Of a stretch of 9,722 nucleotides of DNA, positions 1 to 5,526 are shown piece after piece. Numbering within the stretch: the first letter of the stretch is position 1; each line of letters begins with the position of its first letter. The notes beneath the pieces are model-generated. The model worked only from the letters and a program-made list of their open reading frames with translations, was not told where the DNA came from and made no database searches. The translations under genes were made by a program, and so were the position numbers. The stretch comes from Candidatus Moraniibacteriota bacterium (lineage in GTDB: Bacteria > Patescibacteriota > Minisyncoccia > Moranbacterales > UBA2206), in NCBI GenBank assembly GCA_023261605.1, contig JAHFOP010000036.1:1-9722 (forward strand), read 5' to 3'.

Positions 1-276
1 AATATTTTTCTACTTACTATTGCCTTGATTGTTTCTATCTATTTTTGGAGAAATAAAAAAAATATACTTTTAGGTATTGCACTCTTTTCTATATTAAGTA
101 ATGTAATATTTTATACTGATTCTGGATCACTTTTTTATAATATTTATAGTTTAGAGTGGGTTGTGATATTTACTCGCGATTATTGGCCATGGATAAACGG
201 AGTTATTTTGGTTTTATTAATTATTAACTTCTTTAATAAAAATGCAAAAACAAAGAAGGGGGATAATATTAGCTAA
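1..276 (+). CDS. C-terminal part of an unidentified polytopic membrane protein (5' truncated by window edge)
   Basis: The frame is open from base 1 to the TAA at 274-276, so the visible 91 residues are the end of a longer protein; the TTG at 25 is not a convincing start. The fragment is very hydrophobic. It has about three membrane segments (near residues 2-15, 20-37 and 70-84 of the visible part) separated by a short basic loop (RNKKN) and a Tyr/Trp-rich stretch, and it ends in a basic cytoplasmic-looking tail. I recognise no family motif. By hand count, bases 1-240 are about 24% GC, far below the genes downstream; hydrophobic Ile/Phe/Leu/Asn codons explain part of this but perhaps not all. 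The last 35 bases overlap the start of the next gene in another frame, which suggests co-transcription and possibly translational coupling. Confidence 0.6.
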   Translation, partial: NIFLLTIALIVSIYFWRNKKNILLGIALFSILSNVIFYTDSGSLFYNIYSLEWVVIFTRDYWPWINGVILVLLIINFFNKNAKTKKGDNIS

Positions 277-2824
277 ATTTACCACACTAGTGTGCTGCTT
301 GGTAATGGGAGCGTATGCTGATGTTTCTTGTGCTAGGGCAGATGACGATGAATGTGAAAACTATGAAGATGAGACGACCCTAGAAATATGCCAAGACACC
401 ACTTGGCATAGTTCTGACAATCTTGATTTCAAAAAAACAGTCTCTATTTATTCTGGCGCTACTTTAACTATCGAAAAAGGGGCGCATATAAAATTTAGTA
501 AAGACAGCGATGGTAGAGGTACTAAGCTTATTGTTTTCGGCGGGCGATTGGTGGCAGCCGGAGAGCAAAACGCACCCATAGACATTACGTCTGATTCTGA
601 TCGTCAGAGCCAGCTTATAGAATTTTATGGTCGATACTATGACGATGACCCTGCGCCTGAGTTATCTTTTTTGCGTTACGTAGAAATTCATGGAGTAGGT
701 TATGAAGTTGATGGCGGTGGACAATCTTCTTTTTGGCAAAGCTTCGCGCCTTCAGTCTATGCCAAGGCGGTTGGCGGTCCGGCCGTAAAATTTTTCGGCG
801 GAAAGGCTCATTTTGAAAACTGTACTTTTCGTGATAATGCCTATGCGGATGTCGCAGTGAAGTATGACGAAGATGATTTTTCTGCCGGCGAATGGAGCTA
901 TCTAGAGATAGTCAATTCTAATTTTGAGAAAAGCAATAACTCATCAGCAGTGATTTCTGAATTGAAATGCAAGGATGAAACAAATGATTGCTATAAAAAA
1001 GTTTTTTTGAAAAATAATTGGTATGGCGATTCGAGCGGTCCATCCGAAGTGACAACCAGCAGGACAACTAATGGAAAAATCATAAGCGGAACTTATGAAT
1101 TGGATGATTGGCGAAAGAATGACTTGATTGTTGATCCGGTGATTTTCATCCCTGGGATTTTGGGTTCAGCGCCGCAAACATTGCTGGGTGGTCAATTGGT
1201 ACTTGATCCGATTATGCATATCTATGATAATTTGGTTTTGTCATTTGAAAAAAATGGCTATGAGACAAACAAGAATCTTTTCGAGTTTCCGTATGAATGG
1301 CGGGATAGCAATGTGCAAACAGCAGATCTGCTGAAGAAAAAAATTGATGAAGTGAAAACGGATACCAAAGTTTCCCAAGTCGATTTAGTGGGGCACTCAA
1401 TGGGCGGGTTGGTAGCCAGATACTATATCGAAAGCCAGAGCTATGATAACAGAAATGACGTTAATCATTTGATAACATTAGGTACGCCACATCGGGGTGC
1501 GCCATCTGATTACTTGACATGGGAAGCTGGCGAAGGTTTTTTTACAAGAGAAGATAAAATTGCTAAAGCTCTTTTCCAGATGGAAGCCGCTCATGCAACC
1601 GGCTCGCCAAATCTAAAGGACTACATTCAATCCAGAGTTTTGTCCGTGCGAGATCTTTTGCCGGATTATAATTATCTAAAAGAAGCATCCAGTGGAGATG
1701 TGCGGAATTATCCGCATGATTACCCCAACAACACTTTTTTAGATTTTCTCAACCGTCAAACTGCTTTAGATAATTTGAATAAAGTCGATTTCGTTAATAT
1801 AGTCGGAAAACTTAAAAATAAAGAAGACACTATTACCGGCCTTAAGGTGGTGAACGGTTCTGAATGGGATGACGGCATGCCAGAAGACTATGGAAATTCA
1901 AATCGTGGAATTGAATATGGGAAAGGCGATGAAACCGTGCCACTGGAGAGTTCTGAGGGGATTGAAATTAACGCTCCCGTAGAAATTGACACAGCGCATA
2001 ATGATTTGCCTACTGTGGCTCAGTGTGAAGTAATTGATAGATTGACCGGAAAAAACAATTGCACTGATAATTATGTGGATACGGTCAGGCGTATCATTCA
2101 CATTCTGACTTTCGGCGTGTATTCTCCTATCGACATCCAAATCATCGCGCCGGACGGAGTGCATTGGGCGGGGAAAAATGTTGTGGGACTTTTCACAGAT
2201 AATCGGATTGCAGGCGCGGACTATACTGGTTTTGATACGGACAATGAGTTTGTGACTATCCCCAGTCCGGAGAAAGGTGATTACAAAATTATTTCCGAAG
2301 GGACGGGTGAAGGTGGGAGCTATACTGTGAAGATGGCGAATATTTCAGAAAGTTCAAATGGCCAAGCGCAAGAGTCTAGCGCGCAAATCACCGGCATAGC
2401 TGAATCTGGTCAGCGTTATGAAAACAAAATTAATGTGGCGGATTTCGTGGTTGAGTATGACGGCGAAACGGTAGTAGATAATTCCGAAACAAATTTAGGC
2501 AGCGAAGGTGATAACAGTGAGAACAACGACACTCATCACGCAAACAAAAAGAAAAAAAGCAGTGTTGGATCAATCAGTCAAAAACATACAGCGTTATTGT
2601 CTGTTTTTGAAAACAAAAAAGGCGACATCGATCAAAAACTTTGGCCAAGCAAAAATGAAGGCCATCAGTCAAAAGAAGTCGCGGGGGATGCAACTGTTGA
2701 AAATGAACCGGTCAAAAATAAAGAAGTTAGTTCGCATTGGATGGCTAAACTCGCTGTCTTGCTGATTGCCGCGGGCGTTTTAGCTGGCGGAACGTATCTA
2801 TGGCGCAAAAGAAGAGAAACTTGA
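242..2824 (+). CDS. Exported, membrane-anchored beta-helix / LCAT-PGAP1-like alpha/beta hydrolase (putative lipase/acyltransferase)
   Basis: An 860-aa modular surface protein. Residues 1-33 look like a signal peptide (basic QKQRR, hydrophobic core, likely cut after ARA33). Residues about 60-290 have beta-helix character (TLTIEKGAHIKF, later NNWYGDSSGP). Residues about 295-600 form the hydrolase: PVIFIPGILGS at 299-309 (typical of the LCAT/PGAP1-like esterase group), nucleophile elbow GHSMGG with Ser386, ITLGTPHRGAP at 411-421, probable Asp563 in GDETVP and probable His586 in AHNDLP. Residues about 625-740 resemble a beta-sandwich; about 745-830 are a low-complexity polar stalk. A membrane helix (834-854) is followed by RKRRE, with no LPxTG sortase motif. 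Cys38/50, 243/250 and 595/607 could form disulfides outside the cell. The likely role is ester hydrolysis or acyl transfer on an envelope or host lipid; the substrate is unknown. The ATG at 242 gives the best signal peptide but has no SD upstream; the SD-like AGAAGGGGG (254-262) lies inside the gene with no normal start just after it. Confidence 0.85.
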   Translation: MQKQRRGIILAKFTTLVCCLVMGAYADVSCARADDDECENYEDETTLEICQDTTWHSSDNLDFKKTVSIYSGATLTIEKGAHIKFSKDSDGRGTKLIVFGGRLVAAGEQNAPIDITSDSDRQSQLIEFYGRYYDDDPAPELSFLRYVEIHGVGYEVDGGGQSSFWQSFAPSVYAKAVGGPAVKFFGGKAHFENCTFRDNAYADVAVKYDEDDFSAGEWSYLEIVNSNFEKSNNSSAVISELKCKDETNDCYKKVFLKNNWYGDSSGPSEVTTSRTTNGKIISGTYELDDWRKNDLIVDPVIFIPGILGSAPQTLLGGQLVLDPIMHIYDNLVLSFEKNGYETNKNLFEFPYEWRDSNVQTADLLKKKIDEVKTDTKVSQVDLVGHSMGGLVARYYIESQSYDNRNDVNHLITLGTPHRGAPSDYLTWEAGEGFFTREDKIAKALFQMEAAHATGSPNLKDYIQSRVLSVRDLLPDYNYLKEASSGDVRNYPHDYPNNTFLDFLNRQTALDNLNKVDFVNIVGKLKNKEDTITGLKVVNGSEWDDGMPEDYGNSNRGIEYGKGDETVPLESSEGIEINAPVEIDTAHNDLPTVAQCEVIDRLTGKNNCTDNYVDTVRRIIHILTFGVYSPIDIQIIAPDGVHWAGKNVVGLFTDNRIAGADYTGFDTDNEFVTIPSPEKGDYKIISEGTGEGGSYTVKMANISESSNGQAQESSAQITGIAESGQRYENKINVADFVVEYDGETVVDNSETNLGSEGDNSENNDTHHANKKKKSSVGSISQKHTALLSVFENKKGDIDQKLWPSKNEGHQSKEVAGDATVENEPVKNKEVSSHWMAKLAVLLIAAGVLAGGTYLWRKRRET

Positions 2825-2851
2825 GAATAAAAGTTATCCACAGGGCAACAC

Positions 2852-2881
2852 TTGACGGTGATAGGCTAGGAATGGTATGAT
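2852..2881 (+). promoter_or_regulatory. Sigma-70-type promoter P1 (distal) for the 155-aa gene
   Basis: TTGACG (2852-2857), an 18-base spacer and TATGAT (2876-2881) match the vegetative consensus at 5 of 6 positions in each hexamer. Transcription would start near 2888 and give a leader of about 215 nt. It begins just after the hydrolase stop, so the small gene downstream need not depend on read-through. Confidence 0.6.
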
Positions 2882-2887
2882 ATCACT

Positions 2888-2911
2888 GCAAGGAAAGCCG
2901 GCTTCCATTGC
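2888..2911 (+). promoter_or_regulatory. 5' hairpin at the predicted start of the P1 transcript
   Basis: GCAA (2888-2891) plus GGAA (2892-2895) can pair with TTCC (2903-2906) plus TTGC (2908-2911), leaving A2907 bulged and a 7-base loop AGCCGGC that contains the self-complementary GCCGGC. It lies at the predicted RNA 5' end, where such hairpins often protect messages or start a structured leader. The stem is short and was found by eye only. Confidence 0.35.
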
Positions 2912-2966
2912 GCAAATAAAGAAAAATCTTTCAATAAATCTTTGAGTTTGTTAACGATTGGAACCG

Positions 2967-2995
2967 TTGACAAAAGTATCTGCATCATGTATAAG
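2967..2995 (+). promoter_or_regulatory. Sigma-70-type promoter P2 (proximal) for the 155-aa gene
   Basis: A perfect -35 TTGACA (2967-2972), an ideal 17-base spacer and TATAAG (2990-2995, 5 of 6) form a strong predicted promoter. It would start transcription near 3002 and leave a leader of about 100 nt before the ATG at 3104. With P1 it makes a tandem arrangement. The gap 2825-3103 holds no gene that I can see. Confidence 0.6.
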
Positions 2996-3103
2996 GTGTA
3001 GATGCTTTGATTTTTGGTTCAACAAATCAGAAACCATAGTGGAGTAGTTATTTTCCATTACAAGAAGTCAAACCCGAAAAAATCAAGAGAAAGGAGCTAA
3101 AAA

Positions 3104-3571
3104 ATGACTGAGAGACCAAAGCTTGTGTTGCCCAGCTTTTTGCAGAGAATTATAGCGTTGGCCGAGGCTAACAATTTTGACCCCGATTTTTTAAAAGGTG
3201 ATCCTGTAAAATTGGGAGATGAGGTTGTTGGTGAGCTGAGTCCGCTTGAAAAGGCCTGCGTCTTCGTCAGAAATACCGATAATGATGAAGCCAAGGAGAA
3301 AAATGCTGCGGGTGTGCCGATTGAAGACGTTGGCATCCAAGTCCTGTTGCGAAGTGCATACATGGCCAATGATTTGCTTCCATTCCTTATCAAGGAGCGT
3401 CTGGCAGAAAAGTGCCCCAGAAGTATCATTATCAGAGATGGCTGGAAATTGGTTGAGTACGCAGGAGATGAAGAAGATTGCAATTGTCTTTCGTGTCAGG
3501 CCGCGCGAGCCGGGTCTAATGGCGGGATTATGGTTATCAAGATCGGCGCCGGAGAAATGGGCAGCTGCTGA
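3104..3571 (+). CDS. Small unknown protein, 155 aa, with a C-terminal CxCxxC cysteine cluster
   Basis: I do not recognise a family. The start is well supported: AAGGAG (3091-3096) lies 7 bases before the ATG. The protein has no signal peptide or membrane helix and is probably cytoplasmic. The N-terminal half looks helical (LPSFLQRIIALAEANNF), followed by an acidic, charged linker (residues 57-66, TDNDEAKEKN) and another helical region (77-103). Near the C-terminus, C126, C128 and C131 form CNCLSC in an acidic context; with C104 this could bind a metal, but no histidine partner or known zinc-ribbon spacing is present, so that is only a possibility. The last residue is also Cys (155). The gene stands alone between its own promoters and a strong terminator, which suggests an independently expressed product, perhaps abundant. 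Confidence 0.75.
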   Translation: MTERPKLVLPSFLQRIIALAEANNFDPDFLKGDPVKLGDEVVGELSPLEKACVFVRNTDNDEAKEKNAAGVPIEDVGIQVLLRSAYMANDLLPFLIKERLAEKCPRSIIIRDGWKLVEYAGDEEDCNCLSCQAARAGSNGGIMVIKIGAGEMGSC

Positions 3572-3590
3572 GACCTGTCTCCTGTAGTTT

Positions 3591-3627
3591 CAAGGATGAA
3601 CCCCTCTGGGTTCATCCTTGTTTTTTT
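3591..3627 (+). terminator. Strong intrinsic terminator after the 155-aa gene
   Basis: A perfect 13-bp stem, CAAGGATGAACCC (3591-3603) with GGGTTCATCCTTG (3608-3620), closes a 4-base CTCT loop and runs straight into seven T (3621-3627). It lies 20 bases after the stop codon and closes the 155-aa unit. Confidence 0.93.
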
Positions 3628-3662
3628 ATATTTTTTCTATTTAATCAATTTTCAAAAAAAAC

Positions 3663-3691
3663 TTGCTTTTTATTGCTTTTTTCAGTACTCT
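3663..3691 (+). promoter_or_regulatory. Weak candidate promoter for the 136-aa gene unit
   Basis: TTGCTT (3663-3668), a 17-base spacer and TACTCT (3686-3691) are the best promoter-like pair between the upstream terminator and the leader structure. The -10 matches only about 3 of 6 consensus positions. Some promoter is expected here because the strong terminator lies just upstream and the micro-ORF SD begins at 3699, but transcription from these hexamers would start only at about 3698, directly on that SD. Confidence 0.3.
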
Positions 3692-3698
3692 GTCTAGC

Positions 3699-3735
3699 AA
3701 GGAGGGAGCGTGCATGTGGCGCTCTTTTGCTCCTT
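3699..3735 (+). promoter_or_regulatory. Leader hairpin that sequesters a perfect SD (candidate translational switch)
   Basis: AAGGAG (3699-3704) pairs with CTCCTT (3730-3735) and GAGCG (3706-3710) pairs with CGCTC (3720-3724), with TTTTG on the 3' side unpaired. The same CTCCTT is also fully complementary to AAGGAG at 3792-3797, the SD of the 136-aa gene. The two pairings exclude each other, as in translational attenuators. The complementarity is seen in the sequence; regulation is inferred. Confidence 0.45.
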
Positions 3736-3737
3736 AA
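3714..3737 (+). CDS. Micro-ORF / candidate leader peptide MWRSFAP
   Basis: The ATG at 3714 lies 8 bases after a perfect 7-base SD, AAGGAGG (3699-3705), and opens a 7-codon reading frame (Met-Trp-Arg-Ser-Phe-Ala-Pro) ending at TAA 3735-3737. The stop is 66 bases before the ATG of the 136-aa gene. The micro-ORF covers the 3' arm of the leader hairpin, including the anti-SD, so a ribosome translating or stalling on it would control which SD is free. A leader peptide of the Erm or Trp type is one reading; chance occurrence of an ATG after a purine-rich stretch is the alternative. Nothing in the peptide identifies a signal. Confidence 0.4.
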   Translation: MWRSFAP

Positions 3738-3803
3738 AAACAAGGGAAAAAGTTGAGGAAAGGTGAAAGTTGACCTTAAAAAACATAGAGGAAGGAGAAA
3801 GCT

Positions 3804-4214
3804 ATGGCATTACTATTAGAAAGATATAAAGCAACAGCTGTCGATCATCGTTGTCTTAATGATCTTCCGACAGCTGTCTGGATTAAAGAGGAAGAATCGG
3901 CAATGAGGTTCAGCTTCAATTGGGGATTGCTTGACCAGAGTATTGCTGATGTTCTCCGTGAAATTAGCGGTGGCAACATCGGAATAATTCCGGCTAAAGA
4001 CAATGTTTTCAAGAAGATTATAATATTATTACTAGCCGTCAATCCTTTCGTGTATTCTGTTGAAGGCAGGGGGTATACTGATTATAAAGGAATGCTTTGG
4101 ATTGCTTCGATCTTGGCCGATCAAATATCTTTTGAGGGCATTGGTGTCGTCTACGGAGTCAATAATAGATTTGAATCAGCCATCACTATTGTTTTCGAAA
4201 AGGCTAAACCTTAG
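3804..4214 (+). CDS. Small unknown protein, 136 aa
   Basis: I do not recognise a family. AAGGAG (3792-3797) is 6 bases before the ATG, so the start is firm. The protein has no signal peptide. It contains an amphipathic region around residues 36-54 (FSFNWGLLDQSIADVLREI), a Gly-rich turn (56-60), a strongly hydrophobic stretch at 70-83 (KKIIILLLAVNPFV) and a second mostly hydrophobic half (97-131). The pattern suits a compact globular alpha/beta protein at least as well as a membrane protein. The only cysteine is C17. It follows a terminator and a structured leader with a micro-ORF, so it appears to be an independently regulated unit. It ends with CCT TAG, after which another frame stays open to 4440. 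Confidence 0.7.
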   Translation: MALLLERYKATAVDHRCLNDLPTAVWIKEEESAMRFSFNWGLLDQSIADVLREISGGNIGIIPAKDNVFKKIIILLLAVNPFVYSVEGRGYTDYKGMLWIASILADQISFEGIGVVYGVNNRFESAITIVFEKAKP

Positions 4215-4260
4215 ATACGAGGAGATTACTGTCACGAAAAGAAACAAGAGGAGATTTTTT

Positions 4261-4440
4261 ATTGTTGAGAAAATACTCGCTATTTTAGGTGGATTATATG
4301 TTTTCTTCAGCAAAAGAGAAGCCAAAAGAAGAGGGCTGAAAGGAAATTTCCGTGCTACAGTAATCACCGAAAATTCGCTAAACATTTCCATGATTACAAT
4401 TTATGGAAACTCAACCGAACCTTTCTGGGTAGAAAGATGA
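4261..4440 (+). CDS. Possible small basic protein or frameshift extension lacking a normal start codon
   Basis: This frame (phase of base 4261) is open through the end of the 136-aa gene to TGA 4438-4440, and its codons look like coding sequence. It encodes a hydrophobic segment (KILAILGGLYVFF), a very basic stretch (SKREAKRRGLKG) and a polar tail ending EPFWVER. No ATG, GTG or TTG start lies in frame after 4214. Three readings are possible. First, an ATT start at 4261, 7 bases after the good SD AAGAGGAG (4246-4253), gives 59 aa. Second, a +1 frameshift at the CCT-TAG end of the 136-aa gene (4209-4214) would continue into AGA at 4213 and add this sequence to that protein. Third, it is a decayed gene or non-coding. 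I cannot choose between them. Without it, 4215-4565 holds only the terminator and promoter listed. Confidence 0.3.
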   Translation: MVEKILAILGGLYVFFSKREAKRRGLKGNFRATVITENSLNISMITIYGNSTEPFWVER

Positions 4441-4461
4441 TGTTTCTCGTCAGAAAACATC

Positions 4462-4497
4462 AAAAGGCAGTCATGTTTTATCAAGACTGCCTTTTTT
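4462..4497 (+). terminator. Intrinsic terminator after the 136-aa unit
   Basis: AAAAGGCAGTC (4462-4472) pairs with GACTGCCTTTT (4485-4495), leaving a 12-base loop, and the 3' arm merges into six T (4492-4497). A smaller 7-bp hairpin (GATGTTT 4439-4445 with AAACATC 4455-4461) sits directly upstream. The terminator separates the small-gene unit from the glycan operon. Confidence 0.88.
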
Positions 4498-4503
4498 CTA
4501 TAG

Positions 4504-4532
4504 TTGATGTTTTTTCGAAACTGTAATATCAT
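4504..4532 (+). promoter_or_regulatory. Sigma-70-type promoter of the glycan operon
   Basis: TTGATG (4504-4509), a 17-base spacer and TATCAT (4527-4532; 4/6 and 5/6 matches) lie just after the upstream terminator. The start point would be near 4538, about 28 bases before the first ATG. It is the only promoter-like signal I see for the four-gene run to 8945. Confidence 0.5.
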
Positions 4533-4565
4533 TAAAAGGTAAATAGGGGATATAAAATTATTATT

Positions 4566-5504
4566 ATGGAAGGAAAAAAGGATTTGTCGGTCGTCGTGCC
4601 ATTGTTTAATGAAGAAGGAAATGTCCAAGAGTTGCATCGCCGCATCAAAGAAGCGTGCGAAAAATTGGGACGTACTTATGAAATCATTTTTGTCGATGAT
4701 GGATCAACTGATAAAACCGTGGAATTTTGCCAAGGCCTTTCTCCATTGAAACTGATTAAGCAAAGAAAGCGATTTTTTCAAACAGCGGCTTTTGACGCGG
4801 GGATAAAGAATGCAGTTGGAGATGTCATTATCACGATGGATGGAGATTTGCAAAATGATCCGGCGGATATTGGAAAACTTTTAGAAAAAATGAATGAAGG
4901 CTTTGATGTGGTGGCCGGTTGGCGGCATGAGCGCAAAGATCCTTTCATGAAAAAACTCTCTTCCCGAATGGCCAATATCGTGCGTCAAATTTTGATTGAG
5001 GACAATATTCATGACTCCGGCTGTAGTCTGAAAGCCTATAAGCGCGATTGTTTTGCCGGCGTAGATCTCTTCGGCGAGATGCATCGTTTTATGCCGGCCA
5101 TTTTGCAATTTGACGGCTACAAAGTTTCTGAAGTGAAAGTTTCACATCATCCGCGCGTGCACGGTGTGACGAAATATAATTGGAAACGTGGCATGAAAGG
5201 AATGGTGGACATGGTTTCCATTTGGTTCTGGCGGAAATATTCTTCGCGCCCGCTGCATCTTTTCGGCGGCAGCGGCGTGGTATTGTCTATTGTTGGATTT
5301 TTGATCCTCGTTTGGATGGCGGTGGAAAAAATCTTTTTCAACGCCTCTCTCTCGGAAAAAATCTGGCCACTCATTGGCGTGTTCTTCGTCATGATCGGCG
5401 TTATCCTGTTCATCTTCGGCCTTTTGGCAGACATCATAATCCGCGGTTATTATAAAGAACAAGGGCGGATGAATTATTCGATCAAGGAAATTATTGAGTC
5501 ATAA
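4566..5504 (+). CDS. GT2 family glycosyltransferase, polyprenyl-phosphate glycosyltransferase type (DPM1/ArnC-like) with two C-terminal membrane helices
   Basis: The 312-aa length and order match bacterial GT2 enzymes that transfer a sugar from a nucleotide to a polyprenyl phosphate at the inner face of the membrane. The GT-A fold starts at LSVVVPLFNEE (7-17) and has VDDGSTD (43-49) for the nucleotide, QTAAFDAGI (72-80), the metal-binding DGDLQ (92-96), DSGCSLKAYKR (150-160), GEMHRF (170-175) and HGVTKYNWKRG (199-209), where this subfamily has an R/K-rich acceptor motif. Two membrane helices follow at about 232-254 and 266-290, then a cytoplasmic tail. The donor sugar cannot be told from sequence. 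The ATG has only a distant SD (AGGGGA, 4545-4550, 15 bases away); TTG at 4584 is a less likely start. First gene of the operon; 22 bases separate it from the dehydrogenase. Confidence 0.93.
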   Translation: MEGKKDLSVVVPLFNEEGNVQELHRRIKEACEKLGRTYEIIFVDDGSTDKTVEFCQGLSPLKLIKQRKRFFQTAAFDAGIKNAVGDVIITMDGDLQNDPADIGKLLEKMNEGFDVVAGWRHERKDPFMKKLSSRMANIVRQILIEDNIHDSGCSLKAYKRDCFAGVDLFGEMHRFMPAILQFDGYKVSEVKVSHHPRVHGVTKYNWKRGMKGMVDMVSIWFWRKYSSRPLHLFGGSGVVLSIVGFLILVWMAVEKIFFNASLSEKIWPLIGVFFVMIGVILFIFGLLADIIIRGYYKEQGRMNYSIKEIIES

Positions 5505-5526
5505 TAGTATAAATCAGAAAAAAAAT

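Noticed and set aside
2740..2821. Sortase-type anchoring of the hydrolase C-terminus
   Set aside because: A hydrophobic segment and basic tail are present but no LPxTG-like motif precedes them, so a simple membrane anchor is the better call.
2834..2842. TTATCCACA, a perfect DnaA-box consensus
   Set aside because: It is a single box with no cluster, no AT-rich unwinding region and no dnaA/dnaN gene nearby, so an origin is not supported.
3008..3036. Possible H-type pseudoknot (TGATTT/AAATCA with loop TGGTT pairing AACCA)
   Set aside because: The stems are 5-6 bp and AT-rich, which is expected by chance in such sequence; there is no comparative support.
3770..3800. TTGACC at 3770-3775 as a -35 for the 136-aa gene
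   Set aside because: A 17-base spacer would put the -10 on the SD (AAGGAG), leaving no room for a translatable leader.
4176..4637. Minus-strand open frames at 4176-4391 and 4401-4637
   Set aside because: They have no SD, no recognisable protein features, and are antisense to better-supported signals (plus-strand frame, terminator, GT2 start).
5494..5526. Upstream TTG start for the dehydrogenase, adding 11 residues and overlapping the GT2 stop
   Set aside because: The Rossmann fold begins exactly at the ATG at 5527 and the extra residues are polar and unlike the family N-terminus.
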